Made by a program: the position numbers and the translations under genes. From contig NZ_AP023176.1 in the NCBI RefSeq assembly GCF_013426895.1, positions 434,001-498,000 on the forward strand: a DNA stretch of 64,000 nt. The letters are read 5' to 3'. Numbering within the stretch: position 1 is the first letter of the stretch; every line of letters begins with the position of its first letter. The notes under the pieces are model-generated. The model searched no databases, had not been told where the DNA came from, and saw only the letters and a program-made list of their open reading frames with translations. Shown piece after piece: positions 17,245 to 26,857 of the stretch. The stretch is from Paraburkholderia largidicola. Lineage in GTDB: Bacteria; Pseudomonadota; Gammaproteobacteria; Burkholderiales; Burkholderiaceae.

Positions 17245-18667
17245 GGGCTTCAGTCAAGGTTCGATCGGATGAGAAGGCGTCGGGGATCGTGCTGCCAAGC
17301 AGCGCCTGTAAGCCGACACGCTGTTCGGCAAGCGATTCGCGCAGCGTCGCAGCGTCAAGACGTTTGCTCACTGCTGCGCTTTGCGCGTCAACATATGTGC
17401 CGAGCGCGAGGTTGTGTTGCATGTAAGCGTCGGCAGCGTGTCGTGCGGCACTGTCCACATCCGGAAGCGCCTGCCTGGTGGTTTGCAACTGGTGGGAGAG
17501 AACTGCGGTGTCGGCGCGTAACTGCGCGATGTCCGCGTAGGCTGTGTTGAGTCGATCCTGATACTCGTCGCGCAGTCGCTGCCTCGTCGCGCGCTCGATT
17601 GCTACATTGCCCTGGTTGCGGTTGAAGATCGGCAGGCTCAGGTTGATCTGGAATCCGCTGGTGTAGATGTTGGAAGTGTCACGCGCGCGAACGAATCCGA
17701 CAGACAGGCTCGGGAACTGGCTCATGATCGCTGCGCGATATTTCTGTTCCTGCGCCTCGTAGCCCGCCTTAAGCGCGAGCAAATCCGGGCGGCGTTCGGG
17801 CAGGGCCCGCAGAGCTTCGTCGATCGATTCGTCCTTGATCGCGACGTCGCTGTCTTCGCCCGTCAACGGAAGTTGCACGTCCTGCGCGAGTCCGAGCAGT
17901 GCATTCAGATCATGATGCGTCTGCTGTGCAGCACGTTGCGCATCTGTGTACTGACGGTTTGCATCCGAGTAGGCAGTGAGGGCAGCAGTCGTGGCGTCCT
18001 CCGTCAGGTTGCCGTCGCGTCGCGCCTCGGCCATCCGTTCGTAACGCACGCGAGTCAGGTCGCGCTGCTGCTGCAAGAGCGGCAACGTCTCCTCCTGAAA
18101 GCGCGTTTTGATAAAGAGTTGCTTCGCTTGCGCTACGGTTTGCCATTCCTGCCAGAGCAAGCCCAGGTCAGTTTTGGCGACGGTGGCATCCGCCGATTGT
18201 TTGTTCGCGCTGCGCGTGACGATCGCCATCACGTCCATGCTGATGCCGTAGTTGAATGCGCGCGTTGTGCCGAGTTGGCCCGGATAGTCGCTCGAAATGC
18301 TCAGTTGCGGATCAGGCAGGAGGCCCGCCGAATAGGCCTGTGCGCAGGCAATATGAAGATCGTCCCTTGCGAGTTTCAAGGCTGGATTGTTTGCTACCGC
18401 GAGCATGGCGACTTCTTCGATATCGAAACCATCAGACGGGTCGAAGCGATGCGATACGAGCTCCCGCAACGGCATGCTCGACGTATCGATCTGGATGCGT
18501 TCAATCTGTGTGGCTGACGTGCTTGTCGAAGCTGGGGAGAGCGGATCGCTGTGGTACCACGCGCAGCCCGGGAGCGAAAGCGTGCAAACGCCCAGTAGCA
18601 TGGCGAGGCGCTTTAGCCGTGAACGCGTGTGTTCGCGTTCGAAGCGGATGGAAGAATGAAAGGACAA
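17234..18667 (-). CDS. TolC-like outer-membrane efflux lipoprotein
   Basis: Predicted 477-residue outer-membrane factor. A lipobox (LSLPGC near residue 35) predicts a lipid-anchored NodT/OprM-type channel. Two long heptad-rich regions with repeated pattern (…LALKAGYEAQEQKYRAA…) match the TolC repeats. The start is a TTG at 18667: AGGAG lies six bases upstream of it, whereas the first ATG (codon 22) has no such site and would shorten the signal peptide. It is the first gene of the pump operon, unusual in that the channel precedes adaptor and permease. Confidence 0.88.
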   Translation of the reverse strand: MSFHSSIRFEREHTRSRLKRLAMLLGVCTLSLPGCAWYHSDPLSPASTSTSATQIERIQIDTSSMPLRELVSHRFDPSDGFDIEEVAMLAVANNPALKLARDDLHIACAQAYSAGLLPDPQLSISSDYPGQLGTTRAFNYGISMDVMAIVTRSANKQSADATVAKTDLGLLWQEWQTVAQAKQLFIKTRFQEETLPLLQQQRDLTRVRYERMAEARRDGNLTEDATTAALTAYSDANRQYTDAQRAAQQTHHDLNALLGLAQDVQLPLTGEDSDVAIKDESIDEALRALPERRPDLLALKAGYEAQEQKYRAAIMSQFPSLSVGFVRARDTSNIYTSGFQINLSLPIFNRNQGNVAIERATRQRLRDEYQDRLNTAYADIAQLRADTAVLSHQLQTTRQALPDVDSAARHAADAYMQHNLALGTYVDAQSAAVSKRLDAATLRESLAEQRVGLQALLGSTIPDAFSSDRTLTEAHAK

Positions 18668-18740
18668 GGCGTGCTCCTGGACAATAGGGCGCTCGTGTGC
18701 AGATTGCCTACGAAAGTCGCTGGATTGTCCGGAGCGGGCG

Positions 18741-18757
18741 CTTAAGACACGCTTAAA
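18741..18757. promoter_or_regulatory. CTTAAG-N5-CTTAAA direct repeat, response-regulator box
   Basis: CTTAAG (18741-18746) and CTTAAA (18752-18757) are spaced by 5 bp, the 11-bp periodicity bound by OmpR-family regulators of the PmrA/QseB type. It lies 74-90 bp upstream of the pump operon start. Confidence 0.5.
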
Positions 18758-18774
18758 GATGGGCTCTTGACGCG

Positions 18775-18791
18775 CTTAAGCGCGCGTTAAG
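18775..18791. promoter_or_regulatory. CTTAAG-N5-GTTAAG direct repeat, second response-regulator box
   Basis: CTTAAG (18775-18780) and GTTAAG (18786-18791) again carry a 5-bp spacer. With the box at 18741 it forms a tandem arrangement in the short region before the RND operon. No two-component genes are present in the window. Confidence 0.5.
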
Positions 18792-18883
18792 GAAATGGTC
18801 TCCACAATGCGGGGACATTCGGAAGACGTAGAGCGATGTGCGATCAATCGTGGCGGATGACGACATGCAAGAGCGGCCACACT

Positions 18884-19942
18884 TTATCGATGCGGATAGG
18901 CGATCACGTCGCTATCGACGCTGAGCCGAACGTGCTCACCAACGTTTGGAGATCGGTGCCCCGGCACTCTTGCGCGAATGACGGATGCCTCGGCGTTGGA
19001 TAGTTGAAGGCAGATATCTGCGTCCCTGCCGTTGTAGGTGACGCCTGTTACCAGCGCGCCCTGAACCGTACTGTGGTCCGCCGCCAATTCGGACACGGAC
19101 AGAAGATGGATCTGCTCGGGCCGTATCATCACGTCGACACGTCCATCGGGAACAGGCGCGACGAGTCGCAGCCTTCCGAGCGGGCACGTTGCGATGCCAC
19201 TCTCCGCGACGCCTGGCAGCAGTACTGCATCGCCGATGAATGCGGCGAGTTCACGGGTCGCCGGTCGCCGGTAAATCACTTGAGGCGCGGCTCGCTGGAT
19301 CAGTTTGCCCTCCCACAACACGGCCACTTCATGTCCTAGCGACAGTGCTTCCGCCTGATCGTGCGTGACCAGTACGGCCGTCGCGCCGGTTGCGGCGAGC
19401 GCTTCGGCAACGGCCTCGCGTGTTTCGAGTCGCAGCGCGGCGTCGAGCGACGAGAAGGGCTCGTCCAGCAGCACCAGCGAAGGCGAAGGAGCAAGCGCAC
19501 GCGCGAGCGCCACACGCTGTTGCTGACCACCCGATAGCTGTTGTGGCATGCGCTGCGCGTAGTCATCGGACAGTCCCACCAGGTCCAGGAGTTCCGCGAC
19601 ACGATGACGTGCGCGTCGTTGCGTGCGCGGCAGCCCAAACACGATGTTCTCTGTTACCGACAGATGCGGGAAGAGGGCGCCTTCCTGAGGCACGTAGCCG
19701 ATTCGCCGTTGCTCCGTGGGCACATGCAGGTTGTCGTCTGCGACGCGTTTGCCGTCGATTTCGATCGTCCCTGCGTCGGCGCGATCAAATCCGCACAACA
19801 CCCGCAGCAATGTCGTCTTGCCGCCGCCCGATGGACCGAGCAACGCGAGCAATGTCCCCGGCTGGACAGCGAGATCGATGTCGTGCAACACGGCTTGACC
19901 GTTGAAGCCTTTGCGCAGCCCGCAGATCTGGAGTTCGCTCAT
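18884..19942 (-). CDS. fbpC: Ferric iron ABC transporter ATP-binding protein (FbpC-like)
   Basis: Predicted 352-residue ATPase. Motifs in order: Walker A GPSGGGKTT near residue 36-44, Q-loop VPQEGALF, signature LSGGQQQR, Walker B LVLLDEP and the H-loop VTHDQAEAL; a C-terminal TOBE-type regulatory domain follows (DVMIRPEQIHLL). Length and domain order fit FbpC/PotA-like ATPases. It lies 7 bp downstream of the permease gene and completes a Fe(3+)-type ABC importer. It is the last gene of the Fur-box operon. Confidence 0.88.
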   Translation of the reverse strand: MSELQICGLRKGFNGQAVLHDIDLAVQPGTLLALLGPSGGGKTTLLRVLCGFDRADAGTIEIDGKRVADDNLHVPTEQRRIGYVPQEGALFPHLSVTENIVFGLPRTQRRARHRVAELLDLVGLSDDYAQRMPQQLSGGQQQRVALARALAPSPSLVLLDEPFSSLDAALRLETREAVAEALAATGATAVLVTHDQAEALSLGHEVAVLWEGKLIQRAAPQVIYRRPATRELAAFIGDAVLLPGVAESGIATCPLGRLRLVAPVPDGRVDVMIRPEQIHLLSVSELAADHSTVQGALVTGVTYNGRDADICLQLSNAEASVIRARVPGHRSPNVGEHVRLSVDSDVIAYPHR

Positions 19943-19949
19943 TGGAAGA

Positions 19950-21578
19950 TCAAAGGGATTCAGAGGGGCGCGCGGTCAGAGCCGATCGCCCCAGCAGGAC
20001 GAACAGCACGCCCGATGCGCACAGCGAAATCGCTGTCATGAGTGCCGCATAGGGCGCTGCCGCGGCGAAGGCGAGTGTCGAGGTGTCGGACCAGACTTGG
20101 GTGGCGAGCGTATGGGTATCGATGGGGGACAGCAGTAAGGTCGCGTTGAGTTCCGTCACGACCGAGATGAACACCATCGTGGCCGCGGCGCCCAGTCCGG
20201 GCGCGGCCAACGGCAGGAGCACCCGCACGAAGGTCTGCATCGCATCGAGGCCGAGTGCGCGCGCCGTGTCTTCGAGACGCGGCTGCGCCTGCATCAACGC
20301 AGCCCGCACGCTAACGAGCGCGAGCGGCATGAAGAGGATCGCGTATGCCACGATCAGCAGCGTCATGCCTTGATAAAGCGGCTGCAACGCATGCACGGCG
20401 AGCGAGACGATTGCCAGCGCGACCACCAGGCCGGGAACGCCTTGCGCGAGAAACACCGTGCGCTCGAACACGGTTGCGATCCGCGCAGGGTAGCGCGCGA
20501 GCAGAAATGCGAGCGGCAGGACCAGCAGCGTGGTGAGAATCGCCGCAGCGAGACCGAACCCGACGGACGATAACATCGCATTGAACAGCAGTTCCGGCGA
20601 GACCTCGGCAGGCGTCACAGCGGCCGCGCCTTCCTGTGTCAGCCAGTAACCGATCATGCCAAGCGGCACGCCGAGCGTGACGATGGCAAGCGCGGCGAAA
20701 CCCGTCAGCACGAGCCAGCGCCAGCCGCCCAGTTCATAACGCAGTGCGGCCCGCCTCGCGCCGCGATCCACACGTTCGTAGCGCGCGCTGCCACGCACGC
20801 GAAATTCGAAGGCGAGGCAGACGAGACACAACAGGATCAGCAGACACGCGAGCAGCGAAGCGCCGCTGTTGTCGAAGCTGGTGCGGTATTCCGCGTAGAT
20901 TTCGGTGGTGAACGTACGAAAGCGCAGCATCTGGAATGCGCCGAATTCTGATAGCACGCCGAGCGCGACCAGCAGCATGCCGCCAAGCAGCGCAGGCCGC
21001 AATTGCGGCAACACGACGCGCGTGAAGGTCGCCCAGCGTCCGCAGCCAAGTGCGCGGGCGCTTTCTTCGAGCGCAGGGTCCATGCCGCGCAACGCGGCGG
21101 CAACCGGCAGATACACGAGCGGAAAATACGAGGACGTGATGACGAGCAGCGCGCCCGTGAAGTCCTGGAGATCGAGGCTGATCGATACCCACGCGTAACT
21201 CGTGACGAAGGCAGGCATCGCGAGGGGCGCTGCACTCGCGACAGCCCACACGCGACGGCCGGGAACATCCGTACGTTCGACGAACCACGCGGCCGCCGTG
21301 CCGACGACAGCCGACACCAGCGTTGCGCTGACCGTGATCAGCAGCGTATTGCCGAGCAACTCGCCGACGAGCGGGCGGAACACGAGTTCTGCTGCATCGC
21401 TGAAGCCGACCGTCGTCGCGCGATAGAACGTGAACGCGAGCGGCAGCAGCACCAGCAGCGCACTGACGGCGGCGCCTGCCAGCAGGCCGCGGGGCGCGCG
21501 TTTGCGATCGCGTGCGGGGACATCCGCGGAAGCCGGGCCGCCAGCGACAGCTTCACCGATGTCGGTCACATCGCTCAC
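19950..21578 (-). CDS. fbpB: Ferric iron ABC transporter permease (FbpB-like, fused double permease)
   Basis: Predicted 542-residue inner-membrane protein made of two homologous permease halves, each with the EAA loop that contacts the ATPase: EESARALGCGRWATFTRVVLP in the first half and EDTARALGLDAMQTFVRVLLP in the second. About 12 transmembrane segments. The start is the GTG at 21578, which has AAGGAA upstream; the frame stays open much further upstream, but only as a shadow of the binding-protein gene. The internal duplication is typical of FbpB/SfuB. Confidence 0.88.
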   Translation of the reverse strand: MSDVTDIGEAVAGGPASADVPARDRKRAPRGLLAGAAVSALLVLLPLAFTFYRATTVGFSDAAELVFRPLVGELLGNTLLITVSATLVSAVVGTAAAWFVERTDVPGRRVWAVASAAPLAMPAFVTSYAWVSISLDLQDFTGALLVITSSYFPLVYLPVAAALRGMDPALEESARALGCGRWATFTRVVLPQLRPALLGGMLLVALGVLSEFGAFQMLRFRTFTTEIYAEYRTSFDNSGASLLACLLILLCLVCLAFEFRVRGSARYERVDRGARRAALRYELGGWRWLVLTGFAALAIVTLGVPLGMIGYWLTQEGAAAVTPAEVSPELLFNAMLSSVGFGLAAAILTTLLVLPLAFLLARYPARIATVFERTVFLAQGVPGLVVALAIVSLAVHALQPLYQGMTLLIVAYAILFMPLALVSVRAALMQAQPRLEDTARALGLDAMQTFVRVLLPLAAPGLGAAATMVFISVVTELNATLLLSPIDTHTLATQVWSDTSTLAFAAAAPYAALMTAISLCASGVLFVLLGRSALTARPSESL

Positions 21579-21589
21579 CTGCCGTTCCT

Positions 21590-22618
21590 TTACAGCAAGC
21601 CGGCCTGGCGCAGCAGTCTGCCCGCCTGACTGTCGTCGCCGAGTTGTTCGAGTGTGAGAGACGGCGGCTGCAATTCGTTGAACGGCTTGAGCAAGGGATC
21701 GGGCGCGACGCCGGCATGCAGCGGATATTCGTAGCTGACATGGCTGTTTGCCATCAGCGTCTGCGCACGCTCGCTCACCAGATACTTCAGGAACTGCTGC
21801 GCGCCGTCGGCGTTGTGCGCGGTCTTCATGATCGCGGCGCCCGACACGTTCACCAGTCCGCCCACGTCGCCATTGGAGTAGTGATAGATGGCGCTGCGCG
21901 TCGACTTGTCGCCCAGTTGCGCGTGAAGACGCGCCCAGTAGTAGTTGTTGATCACGCCCGTGACGACGCCACCCCGGTTCACGGCGGCCACGACACCTTC
22001 GTCGTCGTCGAAGATCTGCGCGTTTGCCTTGAGACCCTTGAGCCATTGCAGCGTTTGCGCTTCGCCCTTCAATGCGAGCACGGCGCTCACCAGCGGCAGG
22101 AAGTCTGCGTCGCTGGGCGCGATGCCGATCTTGCCTTTCCACTCGGGCTTGGCCAGATCGAAGATCGACGCGGGCAGTTGCGCGGGCTGGATCTTCGTCG
22201 TGTTGTACGCGAGCACGCTTTCGCGGGCGGTTACGCCGACCCATTGTCCCGTCGGCGAACTGTAGCGCGTGGGGATGGTGCCGATGGTGGTGGGATCGAC
22301 CTTGCTCAGCAGACCTTTTTCTTCGAGCAGCATCAGTTCGGGCGAGTTTTCGGTGAAGTACACATCGGCAGGCGATGCGGTGCCTTCGGCGACCAGTTGC
22401 GCAGCCAGTGCCGGGCCTTCGCCGTTGCGGACCTTCACGGAAATGCCTGTCTGCTTTTCGAAGTCTTTCGCGAGCATGTTCATGACCTGCTCGTGTTGCG
22501 CGCTGTACACCGTTATCGATGCGGCGTACGCGCCGGTCGCGCCCGTAGCGGCGATCGACAGCGACAGGGCCGTCACACGCGCCGCGTGACGCATTGCTCC
22601 AAACCAGGAACGGTTCAT
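21590..22618 (-). CDS. fbpA: Periplasmic ferric iron-binding protein (FbpA-like)
   Basis: Predicted 342-residue substrate-binding protein with a Sec signal peptide (to about residue 33) and mature start ASITVYSAQHE. The fold resembles FbpA/FutA. The two adjacent tyrosines that coordinate Fe(3+) in this family are visible as Tyr226-Tyr227 in NNYYWARL. It lies 11 bp upstream of the permease gene in a tight operon. Delivers iron from the periplasm to the FbpBC-like complex. Confidence 0.88.
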   Translation of the reverse strand: MNRSWFGAMRHAARVTALSLSIAATGATGAYAASITVYSAQHEQVMNMLAKDFEKQTGISVKVRNGEGPALAAQLVAEGTASPADVYFTENSPELMLLEEKGLLSKVDPTTIGTIPTRYSSPTGQWVGVTARESVLAYNTTKIQPAQLPASIFDLAKPEWKGKIGIAPSDADFLPLVSAVLALKGEAQTLQWLKGLKANAQIFDDDEGVVAAVNRGGVVTGVINNYYWARLHAQLGDKSTRSAIYHYSNGDVGGLVNVSGAAIMKTAHNADGAQQFLKYLVSERAQTLMANSHVSYEYPLHAGVAPDPLLKPFNELQPPSLTLEQLGDDSQAGRLLRQAGLL

Positions 22619-22687
22619 GAATTCAACCTCTTCTTCTTGACGTTATTGAATGGCCGCTTGAGCGTGCTCGACGCCGACACGCGGCAC

Positions 22688-23980
22688 TTATGCTTCGAAC
22701 AGTCCTGCTCCGATATACGACCCTTCGCGCGAGCCCGGCGGCACGGCGAAGATCGCGCTGCCTATGTGCGTCGTGAACTGGTTCATCATGTCGAACTTCG
22801 AGAGCTTTTCATTGATCGGAATGAAGCCGGTGCGCGGGTCCGACTGATGCGCGATAAAGATGAGTCCCGCGTCATATTCGGTTTCCTGGCGCCATGGCGG
22901 CCAGCGTTCGATATAGAAGTTCGTGCCGTCGTTGTACGAATATGAACGGCGCAGGATCTGCGCGCCCGCATTGTTCGCCTGATTCGAAAGGCGCACGTGC
23001 GAATTGTCGGGAATGACGGGGTTGCCGTCCTTGTCCGCCGCCTTCAGGTCGACGGCATCGAACTCGTGTTTCTGTCCGATCGGCGCACCGCTGTATTTGT
23101 GCCGTCCGAAAACCTGTTCCTGGAAGCCGAGTTCCATCTGGTCCCAGTGCTCGAGCGTGATGCGGATGCGGCGCACCACCGTATAGGTGCCGCCTTGCAT
23201 CCACGGTGCGTCCGCGGCGCCGGCCCAGACGAACTGGTTCATCAGCGGCGGCTTCGCTGTCGACGGATTGTTGGTGCCGTCCTTGAAGCCCATCAGATTG
23301 CGCGGCGTCTGGCCTTTCGGACCCGACAGGAAGCCTGCCTGTCCCCAACGCATCTGGATCGCACCGTATCCCATACGCGCGAGTTGCCGCACCGCATGGA
23401 ATGCGACCTGCGCGTCGTTCGCGCACGCCTGGACGTACAGGTCGCCGCCCGTCTTCTCGGCGATCAGCTGATCGCCGTTGAAGCGCGGCAGATCGACGAG
23501 CGCGGCAGGGCGTTTGCTCGCGAGGCCGTAGCGGTCCTTGCCGTCGCGCGACGTGAACAGACCCGGGCCGAAGCCGAACGTGATGGTCAGCGACGATGCG
23601 CCGAGGCCGAGTACATCGGCGGAATCGGCGGCGGGCTTGTCGTCGGCTGTTTCAAGGGAGCCGGCGGGCTGGCCTTGCGTCATCCGCGCGGCGGCTTGCG
23701 TCCATTCACGCAACAGTGCGATCACTTCATCGCGCTTGTCGGTTTTCAGATCGAACGCGGCTACGTAGCTGTGACCCTGCTGCGGTGTCACGATGCCGCC
23801 TTGATGCGCGCCGTAGAACGGTTCGATCTGGCGTTGCAGATCGTCGGCGTGAGTACGCGTCAACGCGGCACGCGCAGTGCCCGACGTAGCGAGTCCGGCG
23901 CCCGCCGCGACGGCGGCACCGCCAGCTTTCAAAAAGCCGCGCCGGCCAGGGCGCGACGGTGGAGACTGATCGTTTGTCAT
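22688..23980 (-). CDS. efeB: Tat-exported DyP-type peroxidase (EfeB-like)
   Basis: Predicted 430-residue heme peroxidase. It has a twin-arginine signal (RRGFLKAGGAAVAAGAG) at residues 13-29, so it is exported folded with heme to the periplasm. The DyP signature GFKDGTNNPS near residue 237 supplies the distal catalytic Asp, and RRSYSYNDG near 350 follows the expected proximal region. EfeB homologues oxidise porphyrinogens or release iron from heme, and normally sit with EfeUO; here the partners are an Fbp-type ABC importer instead. Confidence 0.85.
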   Translation of the reverse strand: MTNDQSPPSRPGRRGFLKAGGAAVAAGAGLATSGTARAALTRTHADDLQRQIEPFYGAHQGGIVTPQQGHSYVAAFDLKTDKRDEVIALLREWTQAAARMTQGQPAGSLETADDKPAADSADVLGLGASSLTITFGFGPGLFTSRDGKDRYGLASKRPAALVDLPRFNGDQLIAEKTGGDLYVQACANDAQVAFHAVRQLARMGYGAIQMRWGQAGFLSGPKGQTPRNLMGFKDGTNNPSTAKPPLMNQFVWAGAADAPWMQGGTYTVVRRIRITLEHWDQMELGFQEQVFGRHKYSGAPIGQKHEFDAVDLKAADKDGNPVIPDNSHVRLSNQANNAGAQILRRSYSYNDGTNFYIERWPPWRQETEYDAGLIFIAHQSDPRTGFIPINEKLSKFDMMNQFTTHIGSAIFAVPPGSREGSYIGAGLFEA

Positions 23981-24011
23981 GATGCTGCCTCTTGCTGCTT
24001 GCCTGTTGCTT

Positions 24012-25202
24012 TCACTTCGCGAGCACCAGCGTGTTCACGTCATCCTGGACATAGTAAAAACCGTCGCCTTCCGGCGTCATCGCGATGCCGAACAGGTCAC
24101 CGTTGCCGGGCGGCGTCTGCGCCTTGTCGGTATCGATCCAGCGCGCGTAGAGCTGCTTGCCCGTGGCGGGGACGATCTCGACGACCTGACCGTTGAGCGC
24201 ATTCGTCACCAGCAGATGGCCGTTGGGTGCCGTCACCATCGCGAGCGGGCGATGCAGCAGACCGTCTGCCGTGAGCTGCCGTCCGACGCCTGCGCTGGTG
24301 TCGCGCGTCATCGGCTCGTCGATCTCGTTGACGCGATTGCCGATGGCATCGGATACAAACAGCAGCTTCTGATCCGCCGACAGCGCGAGCCCTGTCGGTC
24401 CGACGAGGAACACGCCTTTGTCGGCCTGCGCGCCGAAGCCGCTGCCCACGACCGTTTCTTTCTTCACGACGGGCGGCTTGCCTTGCGCAATGTCGAGATC
24501 GAGGCGCAGCACGGTCGCCTGCTTGAATACGGGCGGTTCGCCGTCCGCGCCACCGACGCCGAAGCCCGCCATGCTGATGAACAACGTCGCGCTCGTGCCG
24601 TTATCGACGACGGCCATGTTGCCCCATGGATCGTTGATGTTCGGGCTGGAGATGGTCGAGGTCACTTTGCCCTGCGAGTCGAGTACGACCAGGCAGCCGG
24701 CGCCTTTGGTGCCCGTGGTGCCGTCGTTACTCGGTGTACTGCCGACGATCACCCAGCCCGACTTGAGCATGGTCATTGCAGTCGAGAGACCGACGCCACC
24801 GGGACAATCTTTCAGATCGCGCGGGATCTGCGCGAATAGCGTCATCTGCTTCGTGTCGGGATGGTAGTTGACGATCGTGCTGCCCGTTCCTTGCAGATTG
24901 GCCGAGTTGTTGAAGTTGTCGACCAGTACGTCGCCCTGTTTCACCGAACCCGCCGAGACCGGCGCGACGACGATCGCGTAAGGATTCTGATCGCCGTTGT
25001 CGGGCACGGTGTTGATGAGCGTCGTATTGCGATGCAAGGTTTCGAGGAAGCCTTGCGGCTCGGCCTGAGCGGTGCACGTAGCGATAAGCGCCAGCGTGCC
25101 CGCGACGTATGCGGCCTTCGTACGCAGGCGCCTCGCAAGCTCACGCGAAAACCGCGCCTTCCCTGTATTCGTATTTGCGCTCACAGCGTGTTTTGCCGTC
25201 AT
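24012..25202 (-). CDS. Secreted beta-propeller protein (NHL/SMP-30-like)
   Basis: Predicted 396 residues with an N-terminal signal segment (LALIATCTAQAEPQ). The mature part has repeating blades with motifs such as GPTGLALSADQKLLFVSDAIGNRVNEID and HRPLAMVTAPNGHLLVTNALNGQVVEI, the pattern of NHL/SMP-30 beta-propellers. No enzymatic residue set can be assigned. It lies in the iron operon between the porin and the DyP peroxidase, so a periplasmic role in substrate capture or in protecting the peroxidase is possible; that is inference only. Confidence 0.7.
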   Translation of the reverse strand: MTAKHAVSANTNTGKARFSRELARRLRTKAAYVAGTLALIATCTAQAEPQGFLETLHRNTTLINTVPDNGDQNPYAIVVAPVSAGSVKQGDVLVDNFNNSANLQGTGSTIVNYHPDTKQMTLFAQIPRDLKDCPGGVGLSTAMTMLKSGWVIVGSTPSNDGTTGTKGAGCLVVLDSQGKVTSTISSPNINDPWGNMAVVDNGTSATLFISMAGFGVGGADGEPPVFKQATVLRLDLDIAQGKPPVVKKETVVGSGFGAQADKGVFLVGPTGLALSADQKLLFVSDAIGNRVNEIDEPMTRDTSAGVGRQLTADGLLHRPLAMVTAPNGHLLVTNALNGQVVEIVPATGKQLYARWIDTDKAQTPPGNGDLFGIAMTPEGDGFYYVQDDVNTLVLAK

Positions 25203-25250
25203 GATGGGATTGCTTCAATAGGGTCGATAGATGTTCTGCCAGATCGGCGC

Positions 25251-26732
25251 TCAGAACGTGATGTTGGTTCGCACGCCCACCACGAAGGTGTTGCGGAGCG
25301 GTTGCGTCGGATCGTTCGGGTTCTGGCCCGCGCCGGCGTTGAACGTGTACTGTGCGTCGGCCTGTATTTGCCACCAGGGCGTCGCCTGATAGATGTAGGT
25401 GGCTTCCAGCGCGGTTTCGCTTGTGCGCACACCGTAAGGACCGCCCGACAGATCACGGTTGTCGAGGTCGAGATCATGCACGTGGCTGCCCACCTTGATG
25501 TAGGTGACCGCGAGGCCGACGCTGTCGTCGTCGCGACCCTTGAACGGTGCTTTCAGCACCACGCCCAGATTTGCCGACAGGCTGACCAGGTTGCGATCGC
25601 CCGGCGCACCCATCACGCGTGCGAAGACGCCCACGCTGCGCGGCTCGTCGGGATTGGGGCGCCACACCATCTGATCGGCGACCGCGTAAATGCTGTAGTC
25701 GCCGTGATGGGACTGCGGAATGCCCGTCGATGCCGGATTCGCGAGCGACAAACCGGTGTTGTCGAAGCGCTGATCGTCAAAGCGGTTGGTGTTGTACCAG
25801 ACACCGATCTTGTACGTACCCGGCAATTTGTTGCTGTCCATGCCCGTCATTTCGCCGTCGGCAGGCTGATTGATCGCGTACTGCAGTTCGCCGATCCACA
25901 GCGCGCCGTTGTGCAGATTGAAGTTCGTGCCATGGATGTTGTCGGGGTTGTTGCCCAGCGGGTCGCCCGAGTACACGCCGGCAAGCGCCGTCAGCGACGG
26001 CGTGATCTGTCCGCGCACGCGCACGCCCAATCCGGACAGCGGATAGGCGGGACCGCCCGACGGCATGTCGTACGAGGGCAGGGCAGGCCAGCCAAACATC
26101 GTGTTGATGAAGGTCGCCGCGTACTGGCTGGTCATGAATTCCTGGTCGATACTCTGCTGACCAATCTTGACGTCGAGGCGCTTGTCGAGGAATGACTGCT
26201 GGTACCACAGTTCCCATAGACGCGTCGTCGCTTCGGCTTCGATGCCGCTGGCGGTATTCAGCGTGCCGAGCCGGTCAGCGCTCAGATTCCGGCCGTGAAT
26301 CTGCAGTGCACTGATATTGAACAAGCCGCCTGGCAGCCCGAACGCCTTTTGCGTGTCCATCTGCACGGTTGCCGTGGTGAGACCGTCATACGCGCCGCCG
26401 CGCGACAGGCCACCGCGCAGGTTCGCGAGATATTCGCTCGTTTCCGTCAACTGAAAGGTCACACCGTACTTTCCGAGCCACGGCCGTAATCCGCCCATGT
26501 CGCCCAGCATGGTTTCGCGTGTCCAGAAACCCGTCCACTGTCCCGTCGGCTTGGCCTGGATACCGAGGTCGGCCTCGGGGGCTTCCGGTATCGCATCAGG
26601 ATTGGACTCCGCGTGAGCGGCCGATTGCACGAAGAGCGGTGCGCATGCAAGCCATGCCGCGATGGTCGCCTTGCGCAACGACGCCCGCGACGCAATGACC
26701 GGACCAGATCCGATTGATCGGATGAATTTCAT
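25251..26732 (-). CDS. OprB-family outer-membrane porin
   Basis: Predicted 493 residues with a signal peptide ending near QSAAHAES. The OprB pattern is visible: GFWTRETMLGDMGGLRPWL at the mature N-terminus, WYQQSFLDKRLDVKIGQQ in the first third, repeated amphipathic strands, and a C-terminal aromatic residue (…TNITF) for barrel assembly. OprB proteins are named for sugars, but many serve other solutes. AAGGA precedes the ATG at 26732. As first gene behind a Fur box, it probably admits an iron source rather than a sugar. Confidence 0.82.
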   Translation of the reverse strand: MKFIRSIGSGPVIASRASLRKATIAAWLACAPLFVQSAAHAESNPDAIPEAPEADLGIQAKPTGQWTGFWTRETMLGDMGGLRPWLGKYGVTFQLTETSEYLANLRGGLSRGGAYDGLTTATVQMDTQKAFGLPGGLFNISALQIHGRNLSADRLGTLNTASGIEAEATTRLWELWYQQSFLDKRLDVKIGQQSIDQEFMTSQYAATFINTMFGWPALPSYDMPSGGPAYPLSGLGVRVRGQITPSLTALAGVYSGDPLGNNPDNIHGTNFNLHNGALWIGELQYAINQPADGEMTGMDSNKLPGTYKIGVWYNTNRFDDQRFDNTGLSLANPASTGIPQSHHGDYSIYAVADQMVWRPNPDEPRSVGVFARVMGAPGDRNLVSLSANLGVVLKAPFKGRDDDSVGLAVTYIKVGSHVHDLDLDNRDLSGGPYGVRTSETALEATYIYQATPWWQIQADAQYTFNAGAGQNPNDPTQPLRNTFVVGVRTNITF

Positions 26733-26857
26733 CGAAAAGTCCTTAGTTGTTCTATGGATATGCCGCGCTACGTCGAGGTGCGCGCGAGGCGTGTGACCAT
26801 CCGACGAATGACGTCGCAATCAGTCAATGTTAGGTAGGCGGAGTCACATCGTCAATA

